A program made the translations under genes and the position numbers. Below are positions 1 through 5,290 of a stretch of 5,290 nt of DNA, piece by piece. The notes beneath the pieces were generated by a model. It did no database searches, was not told the DNA's origin, and saw nothing but the letters and a program-made list of their open reading frames with translations. Origin of the DNA: Muribaculaceae bacterium (GTDB taxonomy: Bacteria > Bacteroidota > Bacteroidia > Bacteroidales > Muribaculaceae). Every line of letters begins with the position of its first letter. Positions within the stretch are counted from its first letter, which is position 1. The DNA is taken from assembly GCA_029059965.1 (NCBI GenBank), contig JAIDUY010000100.1, positions 1-5,290 on the forward strand. Reading direction: 5' to 3'.

Positions 1-350
1 AAATTGGTCTGTGCGGTGAGAATTACGGTGATGCCCTTTCGCTCGAGCGCGGCGATGAGATAGTCGAGCAGCTCGAGGTGGTCGTTTTCGATGAGGTTGC
101 CCTCGGCATCGGAGAGCTCGACGTCCCAGAGGTGGAGGCGGAAAGCATTCAGGCCGAGCGCCGCCATGTGGTGGACGTCGCGGTCGATGGCCTCGTGTCG
201 GTCGACGCCGAGCAAGCCCAGCGCGCGATATGCGTGTGCGAAAGGTACGGTGTAGTTTGTGCCGTAGTATGCGCCGTTACCGAGCGCGAGGGCTGCGGTG
301 CTGACTGCGGCGCAAGTCAGAGCGGCAGCAAAAAATCGGAGTGGTTTCAT
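1..350 (-). CDS. Secreted TIM-barrel glycoside hydrolase, N-terminal part (runs off left edge)
   Basis: This is the first 116 codons of a gene read leftward from ATG at 350-348; the 3' part lies outside the window. Residues 1-22 look like a signal peptide (MKPLRFF, then an Ala-rich hydrophobic stretch, likely cut after ALA at 20-22), so the enzyme should be exported to the periplasm or beyond. The mature start reads like the opening of a (beta/alpha)8 barrel of the clan GH-A type (GH5/GH2-like): strand 1 around YYGTNYTVP (28-36), helix 1 around AIDRDVHHMAALG (54-66), strand 2 FRLHLWDVELSD (70-81), helix 2 (91-105), strand 3 ITVILT (107-112). Catalytic acids would lie further on and cannot be seen, so substrate and exact family are unknown. 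It is divergent from the HTCS regulator, which suggests it is a target of that regulator. No Shine-Dalgarno sequence precedes the start. The hydrolase fold is fairly secure; the family is not. Confidence 0.8.
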   Translation of the reverse strand, partial: MKPLRFFAAALTCAAVSTAALALGNGAYYGTNYTVPFAHAYRALGLLGVDRHEAIDRDVHHMAALGLNAFRLHLWDVELSDAEGNLIENDHLELLDYLIAALERKGITVILTAQTN

Positions 351-422
351 GTGTTTCGTTAGATTCAAGGGTTGCGCCGCTTTCCGTGTCGGCAAGTACG
401 GCGCATCTGATTTTATCCGATG

Positions 423-454
423 CAAAATTGTCCAATAGTTCGCAAAGCTGCAAG
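423..454 (-). promoter_or_regulatory. Predicted Bacteroidota-type promoter of the hydrolase gene
   Basis: On the minus strand, CAATTTTG (430-423) matches the Bacteroidota -7 consensus TAnnTTTG at five of six fixed positions. A TTG (453-451) lies 20 bp upstream as the -33 element, which is the usual spacing. No other stretch in this intergenic region matches the -7 element as well on this strand. The -33 side sits one base from the end of a half-site pair, as expected for a promoter that needs an activator. Transcription would start near 415-419, giving a leader of about 65-70 nt. The -7 box is imperfect, so the call is moderate. Confidence 0.5.
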
Positions 455-455
455 C

Positions 456-489
456 ACAGAGCGGACAGTGTTGGAAATAAAAAGGACAA
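456..489 (-). promoter_or_regulatory. Candidate HTCS/AraC operator, hydrolase side (two half-sites, 21 bp apart)
   Basis: On the minus strand there are two 13-mers, TTGTCCTTTTTAT (489-477) and CTGTCCGCTCTGT (468-456). They match the plus-strand 13-mer TTGTCCGATTTGT at 9 and 10 of 13 positions, and their TGTCC cores are exactly 21 bp apart. Two direct half-sites two helical turns apart are the classic way an AraC-family dimer reads DNA. The promoter-proximal half-site ends one base from the predicted -33 element of the hydrolase promoter, a position suited to activation. The HTCS encoded next door is the natural candidate to bind; that link is inference. Confidence 0.5.
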
Positions 490-521
490 AAATCATCCGC
501 AAAGCCGTAGAAATGATGCCC

Positions 522-555
522 TTGTCCGATTTGTAACCGAGATTGTCCGATTTGT
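522..555 (+). promoter_or_regulatory. Candidate HTCS/AraC operator, HTCS side (perfect 13-bp direct repeat, 21 bp period)
   Basis: TTGTCCGATTTGT occurs at 522-534 and again, without a mismatch, at 543-555, a period of exactly 21 bp. This is the best repeat in the intergenic region and has the form of an AraC-family operator. It points toward the HTCS gene and mirrors the pair at 456-489 about position 505.5. The predicted HTCS -33 element is about 45 bp downstream, further than in a typical directly activated promoter. The site may therefore serve autoregulation at a distance, looping, or reinforcement of the divergent promoter. Confidence 0.55.
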
Positions 556-599
556 GCGCAGGCGCTGCGGCCATTTCTGAAAAAATAGGAACGGCGGAT

Positions 600-630
600 T
601 TTTCAGGTACGGAATAGATTGCTAACTTTG
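600..630 (+). promoter_or_regulatory. Predicted Bacteroidota-type promoter of the HTCS gene
   Basis: TAACTTTG at 623-630 is a perfect match to the -7 consensus TAnnTTTG. A T-rich -33 element (TTTT at 600-603, lacking the G) lies 19 bp upstream. Transcription would start around 635-640, leaving a leader of roughly 55 nt before the TTG start codon. The ten bases GCTAACTTTG recur unchanged in the promoter of the downstream tolC-like gene. Confidence 0.65.
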
Positions 631-691
631 CGGTCGCGGAACCTTAAGCGCCGCCGTGCGCTCCGCCCTCAAGCTTTAAACCTGAATTACC

Positions 692-3600
692 TTGAAAAAA
701 ATCACAGTCCTCCTGATATTGGCCGCGGCCGTCCTCGGAGCGGTGGCGCAGAGCCAGTGGCGCTGGTTCAACTATCGCCTCGAAGGCCGTTCGAAGGCCG
801 TGTTCAGCGTCTTCCGCGACAGCCGCAGCCGTATGTGGATAGGCGGAAGCATGGGCGTATGCCTCTTCGATGGATTCGAAGGCTATCCCTGCTCCTTCGG
901 CGACGACCGCTTTCAGGCGCAGGTGTACGATATGGCCGAGCACGAAGGCGTAATCTATCTCGGAACCAACAACGGGCTCTTCCTCATGAATCCGTCCGAA
1001 CTGTCGGTTGACGCCCTCGAAGTGGCCACGCCGCTCGAAATCCGATCGCTCTGCAAGGACGGCGACACCCTGTGGATAGGCTCGCTCAACGGACTGTTTC
1101 GCTACAGCCTCGGCGACGGAACAATATCAGGTCCGGAGGGCGGACTGTCGCACCAGGCCGTCTACTGCCTGATGCTCAGTGCGGGAGGAACACTCTATGC
1201 CGGAACATACGACGGACTGTGCCGCCGCGAGGGCGACACCTTTCGCCGTATTCGCCTCGAAACAGGACGTCTGCCCGGCGGCAACGAGTTCGTCAACTCG
1301 CTGAGTCACGGACCCGACGGTACCATTTATATAGGACTCGAGGGCGCTTTGCTTCAGTACAACCCCGCATCCGGCACTTGCACACGCATCCATGCCTGCG
1401 ACGGCAACTCGGTCAAATCGCTTGCCCTGCTTGACGGCAACATAGCCGCAGGCACCGACAACGGCCTTTATATAGTCGCTCCCGACGGGCGCGCGACGGT
1501 GCTGAAACACAATGCACGCGAGGACTTTTCGCTGATGAGCAACGTAGTGTGGACCCTGTACGCCAGCAACAGCCATACCCTGTGGGCGGGAACGGAAACG
1601 GGACTTTCCATCGCCGACCCCGACTCGCCCGTGCAGGTCTTTCCTTTAGCCGACCTTACCGGCGACAGCGGAGGGCAGCAGGTCTACAGAATACTGCGCG
1701 ACAGCCACGGCATACTGTGGCTCGGAGGCTCCAACGGCCTCATCGCCGTCGACGGTGGCCGGACGACATGGTATCTGCCGGGAAGCAGTGAGTATCCGCT
1801 GTCGCACAACCGCGTGCGCGACATCACCGAGACATCCGACGGCAACCTGTGGGTTGCCACAGACGGCGGCCTCAACCTGCTGGACCGCAGTACGGGACGC
1901 TTCGTCAACCACCGCATCGCCGACCCCGATCATAATGTCAATGCCAACTGGACCTACGGTATAGTCGAAGATCCCTCCGACAGCACCATCTGGGCGGCAG
2001 GCTACCTCGGCGGAGTCTTTGTCGAGAAGACATCGCGCTTCCGCAACGAAGGTACCATGCACCGCCCCGACACCGTCTACACCGCCGCCGACGGACTCCC
2101 CAACGACCTCATCGGTCAGATGGTTATCGACGGCGACGGCAACAAGTGGGTGCTCCATTACAGAGACCGCTCGCTGAGCCGCATCGACGGACGCAGCGGC
2201 GAGCTGACACGTGTATCATTCGGCGATGTCATCGGAGCCGATCCTTCGGTGCTGTGCACAGGGGCTGACGGCTCGGTGTGGTGCGGAGTATACGGCGGAG
2301 TGGTGCGTATATATCCCGACGGGCGCATAGACCCGCGTGTCGTCAGCCTGCCATTTGCCGACGACAGCAACATCACTGCCTTGTGCGACGTGGCCGGAAC
2401 ACTGTGGGTGTCGACCGAAAAGGCCGTCTATACGGTCGACCCTGCGACTATGAATGCGCTCGTGCTGCCCCTGCCTGCGCTGGAGTATAGCTGCATCTAC
2501 TCCGACAAAGTCATGGGCAAGGTCATCCTCGGCTCGGTGGACGAGATAGTTATCGTCGACCCGCAAAGACTGCGCCGCGCCGACGCCTCGCTCCGCGCCG
2601 AAGTGTTTCGCATACTCGAGGGCGGCAGGATGTTAGTGTTTTATGTATCAGACAGTGTAAGAACGGTGGAGCTGCCCAACGTCAACCGCGACATCGAGGT
2701 CGACCTCGGAGTGCGCGACTTCGAGCCCGGGGCCTACTACCGTTTCTGCTACCGCCTCGACGATGAGCCCTGGCGTCTCCTCGAGGAGAACCGCAACAGC
2801 ATAAGCTTCACCTCGTTGCCGTCGGGCAGACACACCCTGCGGATATGCGTGGCCGGAGTTCCCGAATCGGCACGCTCCATAGTGTTCGACGTGGCACGTC
2901 CGTGGTACGCCGGCGGCGTGGCCATTACATTCTATATCCTTGCGTTCGGCACCGTCATCGCCCTGTCCGTCCATGCCGCACGCCGCCGCCAGCGCCGCAA
3001 AATCGAGGAAATGGAACGTCGCAGCGTCCTCGCCTCGGTCGACCGCCGTCTGACCTTCCTCAGCAACATATCGCACGAGCTGAAAACCCCGCTCAGCATG
3101 ATAATCGGCCCCCTGAGCCGCGCTCGCGGCGAGGAAGCACCCGACAAAGTACGCGGCGACATCGACACCGCCTACCGAAACGCCGTAAAGCTCAACACAC
3201 TTGTGCATCAGACCATAGAGATAAACCGCCTCGACGACGATTCGGACACAATGCTCATCTATTCCCGCATCGACGCCGTCGAATTCTGCCGCGATATGGT
3301 CGAAGCCTACCGTGCCTCTCATCCCGACCGCCATTTCCTCTTTTCGGCCGACTGCAGCCGTCTGGATGTGCGTGTCGACGTGGTCAAATTAGAGTCGCTG
3401 CTCAGCAACCTCTTCAGCAACGCCGTGAAATATTCGCCCGAAGGGTCGACGGTGGCCTGCTCGGTGCGTGCCGAGGGCGAGAACTTCGAGATAAGCGTCG
3501 CCGACGACGGCGTCGGCATTCCCGAAAGCGAGCAAAGCCTTATTTTCCAGCGACTCTACCGCTCGCCGCGGACATCGGCCTCGGTCGATGGGACCGGGAT

Positions 3601-4570
3601 AGGCCTGTACCTTGTGCGTCGCTACGCCCAGCTGTTGGGCGGCGACATCACCCTTGAAAGCACACCCGGCGAGGGCTCGGCTTTCTGCCTGCGCCTGCCG
3701 GTCGACGGCGGCGACGACAGCGGCGAGGAGCGACTGCCCGCAGCGACATCCGACGGCAGCGACAAGCGTCCGCGCGTGCTTATCGTCGACGACAACCGCT
3801 CCATCGCCGGATTCGTCGCATCAGTACTGTCCGACGATTTCAACTGTGCCACAGCCTCCAACGGACGATCCGGCCTGACCGTGGCTGCGACGTTCAAGCC
3901 CGACATCGTCATAGCCGACGAGATGATGCCCGTCATGACCGGCCTCGAGATGAGCCGACGACTCAAGGCCAATCCTGCCACAGCCGTAGTGCCCATTCTC
4001 CTGCTCACGGCCAAGGATACCCCCGAGACCCACGGCGAGAGCCTCGAATCGGGCGTGGACGCCTTCATGGCCAAACCCTTCGAGGCACGCGCCCTCCTGA
4101 CCAAGGTGAAGCGCCTCGTCGAGGCATCGGAGGAAATGCGCAAGCGCCTGCGCCTCGAGGCACTCACACAGGCCTCCGCCCCCGAGACACCCGCCGAAAG
4201 CGTTGACGAGAAACGCCTGTCGGCAGTTACGTCCATAATCGAGAACAACATATCCAACCCCGACCTCAACGTGGCCTTTGTGTGCGACAAGACCGGAATG
4301 ACATCCAAGACTCTCTACCGCCTCGTCAAAAAGCTTACCGGCGTGTCGCCGCTGGACTACATCCGCCAGACACGTCTCCGCCAGGCAGCCATGCTGCTCG
4401 AGCAGGGCAAGTTCTCGGTTTCGGAAGTCATGTATATGGTCGGATTCAACAGCTCCGGCTACTTCTCGAAGTGCTTCTCGCAGCAGTTCGGCTGCACCCC
4501 CGGCGCCTATGCCGACGGTGCCCGCGGACGTTCCGCGAAGGCACTTCCGGACAGCTCCGCCAAAGATTAA
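692..4570 (+). CDS. Hybrid two-component system sensor-regulator (HTCS), complete, 1292 aa
   Basis: A one-protein signalling system: periplasmic sensor, histidine kinase, receiver and DNA-binding domain. In Bacteroidota such proteins usually detect glycan fragments and switch on polysaccharide-use genes. Residues 1-19 are a signal peptide (AVA at 17-19). About 45-622 hold 14 W/Y-[IVLA]-G-type blade motifs (first W49, eighth W343, last near 612), enough for two seven-bladed propellers. A Y_Y_Y domain spans about 664-730 and a membrane helix about 740-763. The HisKA H-box has His795 in SHELKTP. The ATPase domain has N-box N906/N910, G1 DDGVGIP (938-944) and G2 GTGIGL (967-972). The receiver has acid pair D1033/D1034, phospho-acceptor D1076, T1106 and K1128. 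An AraC-type HTH covers about 1190-1280 and ends VGFNSSGYFSK...GCTPGAY. All catalytic residues are present. The start is TTG: an in-frame stop lies at 683-685, and a later ATG (residue 48) would lose the signal peptide. The ligand cannot be read from the sequence. Confidence 0.96.
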   Translation: MKKITVLLILAAAVLGAVAQSQWRWFNYRLEGRSKAVFSVFRDSRSRMWIGGSMGVCLFDGFEGYPCSFGDDRFQAQVYDMAEHEGVIYLGTNNGLFLMNPSELSVDALEVATPLEIRSLCKDGDTLWIGSLNGLFRYSLGDGTISGPEGGLSHQAVYCLMLSAGGTLYAGTYDGLCRREGDTFRRIRLETGRLPGGNEFVNSLSHGPDGTIYIGLEGALLQYNPASGTCTRIHACDGNSVKSLALLDGNIAAGTDNGLYIVAPDGRATVLKHNAREDFSLMSNVVWTLYASNSHTLWAGTETGLSIADPDSPVQVFPLADLTGDSGGQQVYRILRDSHGILWLGGSNGLIAVDGGRTTWYLPGSSEYPLSHNRVRDITETSDGNLWVATDGGLNLLDRSTGRFVNHRIADPDHNVNANWTYGIVEDPSDSTIWAAGYLGGVFVEKTSRFRNEGTMHRPDTVYTAADGLPNDLIGQMVIDGDGNKWVLHYRDRSLSRIDGRSGELTRVSFGDVIGADPSVLCTGADGSVWCGVYGGVVRIYPDGRIDPRVVSLPFADDSNITALCDVAGTLWVSTEKAVYTVDPATMNALVLPLPALEYSCIYSDKVMGKVILGSVDEIVIVDPQRLRRADASLRAEVFRILEGGRMLVFYVSDSVRTVELPNVNRDIEVDLGVRDFEPGAYYRFCYRLDDEPWRLLEENRNSISFTSLPSGRHTLRICVAGVPESARSIVFDVARPWYAGGVAITFYILAFGTVIALSVHAARRRQRRKIEEMERRSVLASVDRRLTFLSNISHELKTPLSMIIGPLSRARGEEAPDKVRGDIDTAYRNAVKLNTLVHQTIEINRLDDDSDTMLIYSRIDAVEFCRDMVEAYRASHPDRHFLFSADCSRLDVRVDVVKLESLLSNLFSNAVKYSPEGSTVACSVRAEGENFEISVADDGVGIPESEQSLIFQRLYRSPRTSASVDGTGIGLYLVRRYAQLLGGDITLESTPGEGSAFCLRLPVDGGDDSGEERLPAATSDGSDKRPRVLIVDDNRSIAGFVASVLSDDFNCATASNGRSGLTVAATFKPDIVIADEMMPVMTGLEMSRRLKANPATAVVPILLLTAKDTPETHGESLESGVDAFMAKPFEARALLTKVKRLVEASEEMRKRLRLEALTQASAPETPAESVDEKRLSAVTSIIENNISNPDLNVAFVCDKTGMTSKTLYRLVKKLTGVSPLDYIRQTRLRQAAMLLEQGKFSVSEVMYMVGFNSSGYFSKCFSQQFGCTPGAYADGARGRSAKALPDSSAKD
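780..801 (+). repeat. Perfect 11-bp tandem repeat inside the HTCS gene
   Basis: TCGAAGGCCGT occurs twice back to back (780-790 and 791-801), within codons for residues 30-37 (LEGRSKAV), just after the signal peptide. The unit is not a multiple of three, so gain or loss of one copy would shift the frame and disrupt the regulator. With only two copies it may be chance in GC-rich code. Confidence 0.7.
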
Positions 4571-4584
4571 TGTATTTTTGGCGG
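4557..4584 (+). terminator. Hairpin enclosing the HTCS stop codon; possible terminator
   Basis: CCGCCAAA (4557-4564) pairs perfectly with TTTGGCGG (4577-4584). The stem extends inward by a G-T wobble, A-T and T-A to 11 pairs, leaving a six-base loop (4568-4573) that begins with the TAA stop. No T-run follows directly; the nearest is six Ts at 4606-4611, behind a weak CGA/TCG stem. It may stabilise the 3' end or help end transcription, but it is not a textbook rho-independent terminator. Confidence 0.4.
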
Positions 4585-4632
4585 TGAAATTGGCCGATTA
4601 GTCGATTTTTTGGCTTATTGGGGGTGTTCAGC

Positions 4633-4663
4633 TTGTCGGGTTGGGCCGAATACGCTAACTTTG
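4633..4663 (+). promoter_or_regulatory. Predicted Bacteroidota-type promoter of the tolC-like gene
   Basis: TTG at 4633-4635 and TAACTTTG at 4656-4663 are 20 bp apart, a full match to the Bacteroidota -33/-7 pattern. Transcription would start near 4668-4671, giving a leader of about 47 nt. This gives the downstream gene its own promoter, separate from the HTCS gene. A short CGGAA/TTCCG hairpin (4674-4688, five-base loop) would lie at the very 5' end of the transcript. Confidence 0.7.
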
Positions 4664-4716
4664 TAGGCGGATTCGGAACAGAATTCCGCGAACAAGCTAC
4701 ATTTTCACATTCGAAT

Positions 4717-5290
4717 ATGAGATCAATCTCTAAAACCGTCTCTGCTTTTGCCCTTATGGCAACAGCGGCTGCGGCACCGGGCGTATGTGCCGAAACGGCG
4801 CGGCTCACACTCGACCAGTGCATAGCGATAGCGCTGACCGAGAGCCCCACGGTGCGCGTGGCCGACATGGAAGTCCAACGCATGGACTACTCCCGCCGCG
4901 AGGTAATCGGACAGTTGCTGCCCACTGTCGATTTCGGCGTCAACTACAACCGCATGCTTGCCAAGCAGGTCATGTACATGAACATGGACTTCGACTTCGG
5001 AGGCTCTCTTCCGGGCGAGGGTGGCGAGGACACACCGGCCACGCAGGCCGACGACAAGAAGGACGATGGCATCAAGATGGGCCTCGACAATTCGTGGTCG
5101 CTCGGCTTCCAGGCCTCCCTGCCCCTGATTGCACCCCAGCTGTGGAAGAGCATAGGCGTGAGCGACGCCCAGATTCTGCTCCGCACCGAGGAGGCAAGAC
5201 AGAGCCGTCAGAATCTTGTCAATCAGGTCAAGAACGCATACTACACCCTGCTGCTGGCCATCGACTCGCGCATGGTCATCCAGGAAAGCG
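4717..5290 (+). CDS. TolC-family outer-membrane efflux protein, N-terminal part (runs off right edge)
   Basis: This is the first 191 codons of an outer-membrane factor, the exit channel of tripartite export pumps (with a periplasmic adaptor and an RND or ABC pump). Residues 1-25 are a signal peptide, likely cut after VCA (23-25); the Cys at 24 does not sit in a proper lipobox. LTLDQCIAIALTESP (30-44) is the usual family opening, followed by a long helix to about 66. LLPTVDFGVNYNR (67-79) begins the first outer-membrane beta strand, and SWSLGFQASLPLIAP (126-140) is its return strand. Between them lies a Gly/Asp-rich stretch (91-118) that should form a surface loop. Residues from about 141 start the second long helix (AQILLRTEEA, VNQVKNAYYTLLLA). 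Full-length relatives are around 420-500 residues, so less than half is visible. The start is ATG at 4717 with no Shine-Dalgarno sequence. Adaptor and pump genes would be expected downstream, outside the window. The substrate is unknown. Confidence 0.9.
   Translation, partial: MRSISKTVSAFALMATAAAAPGVCAETARLTLDQCIAIALTESPTVRVADMEVQRMDYSRREVIGQLLPTVDFGVNYNRMLAKQVMYMNMDFDFGGSLPGEGGEDTPATQADDKKDDGIKMGLDNSWSLGFQASLPLIAPQLWKSIGVSDAQILLRTEEARQSRQNLVNQVKNAYYTLLLAIDSRMVIQES

Larger units (their letters stand above)
351..691. promoter_or_regulatory. Divergent intergenic control region (341 bp) between hydrolase and HTCS genes
   Basis: This is the only gap over 300 bp. It is AT-richer than the flanking genes and shows no convincing coding. 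Reading left to right it holds the hydrolase leader (351-422), a minus-strand promoter (423-454), a minus-strand pair of half-sites (456-489), a 32-bp spacer (490-521), a plus-strand pair of half-sites (522-555), a plus-strand promoter (600-630) and the HTCS leader up to 691. Small reading frames that cross it have no family resemblance and overlap the promoters. The arrangement fits a shared switch controlling both divergent genes. Confidence 0.7.

Noticed and set aside
78..362. Plus-strand open frame of 94 codons at the left edge
   Set aside because: It is antisense to the hydrolase gene, whose signal peptide and barrel motifs are clear on the other strand.
413..440. Extra TTGTCC-like sites (TTATCCGAT at 413, TTGTCCAAT at 428)
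   Set aside because: They are 15 bp apart rather than 21, match poorly beyond the core, and overlap the hydrolase -7 element. Not counted as operator half-sites.
341..580. Plus-strand open frame of 79 codons across the intergenic region
   Set aside because: It overlaps the predicted hydrolase promoter and both half-site pairs, and it shows no recognisable protein features.
647..662. Small AGCGC/GCGCT hairpin in the HTCS leader
   Set aside because: A five-pair stem in GC-rich DNA is expected by chance, and no riboswitch-like fold was seen around it.
721..730. Palindrome GGCCGCGGCC in the HTCS signal-peptide codons
   Set aside because: It encodes Ala-rich signal-peptide residues and is explained by GC-rich codon choice.
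619..1011. Plus-strand open frame of 130 codons overlapping the start of the HTCS
   Set aside because: It is Arg/Pro-rich in the +1 frame of the HTCS gene and its start overlaps the predicted -7 element.
2648..3334. Long minus-strand open frame (228 codons) opposite the HTCS kinase region
   Set aside because: It lies wholly inside a confident gene with all domains intact. GC-rich code with few stops produces such frames; the translation shows no family resemblance and no promoter was seen.
3622..4308. Second 228-codon minus-strand open frame opposite the HTCS ATPase and receiver regions
   Set aside because: Same reason: an antisense shadow of a conserved coding region, rich in Ser/Arg/Ala from reversed codons.
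4633..4645. A TTGTCGGGTTGGG stretch resembling the operator half-site ahead of the tolC-like gene
   Set aside because: It is a single copy matching at 9 of 13 positions with the core broken, and no partner lies 21 bp away. Too weak to claim HTCS control of this gene.

Overview
This window looks like a piece of a GC-rich Bacteroidales chromosome, possibly Muribaculaceae-like. The order-level call rests on three things: a full-length hybrid two-component system (HTCS), a fusion regulator typical of gut Bacteroidota; promoters of the Bacteroidota form TTG-N19/20-TAnnTTTG; and no Shine-Dalgarno sequence at any of the three gene starts. The family-level guess comes only from base composition and protein style.

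Layout. Positions 1-350 (minus strand) hold the first 116 codons of a secreted TIM-barrel glycoside hydrolase that runs off the left edge. Positions 351-691 are a divergent control region. It holds a promoter for the hydrolase, a promoter for the regulator, and two pairs of TTGTCC-type half-sites. Within each pair the half-sites are exactly 21 bp apart, and the two pairs point away from each other. Positions 692-4570 (plus strand) encode a complete 1292-residue HTCS that begins with a TTG codon. It has a signal peptide, 14 propeller blades, a Y_Y_Y domain, one membrane segment, a histidine kinase, a receiver and an AraC-type DNA-binding domain. Positions 4571-4716 are a short gap with a hairpin around the HTCS stop codon and a strong promoter. 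Positions 4717-5290 (plus strand) hold the first 191 codons of a TolC-family outer-membrane efflux protein that runs off the right edge.

Likely working model (inference): the HTCS senses a glycan fragment in the periplasm through its propeller sensor. It then phosphorylates its own receiver and binds the paired half-sites between itself and the divergent hydrolase gene. The half-site pair facing the hydrolase ends one base from the predicted -33 element, which is a position suited to activation. The tolC-like gene has its own promoter and probably starts a separate efflux operon. No RNA genes, CRISPR arrays, insertion sequences or attachment sites were seen. The strongest lead is the symmetrical operator layout in 456-555; the proteins themselves belong to known families.
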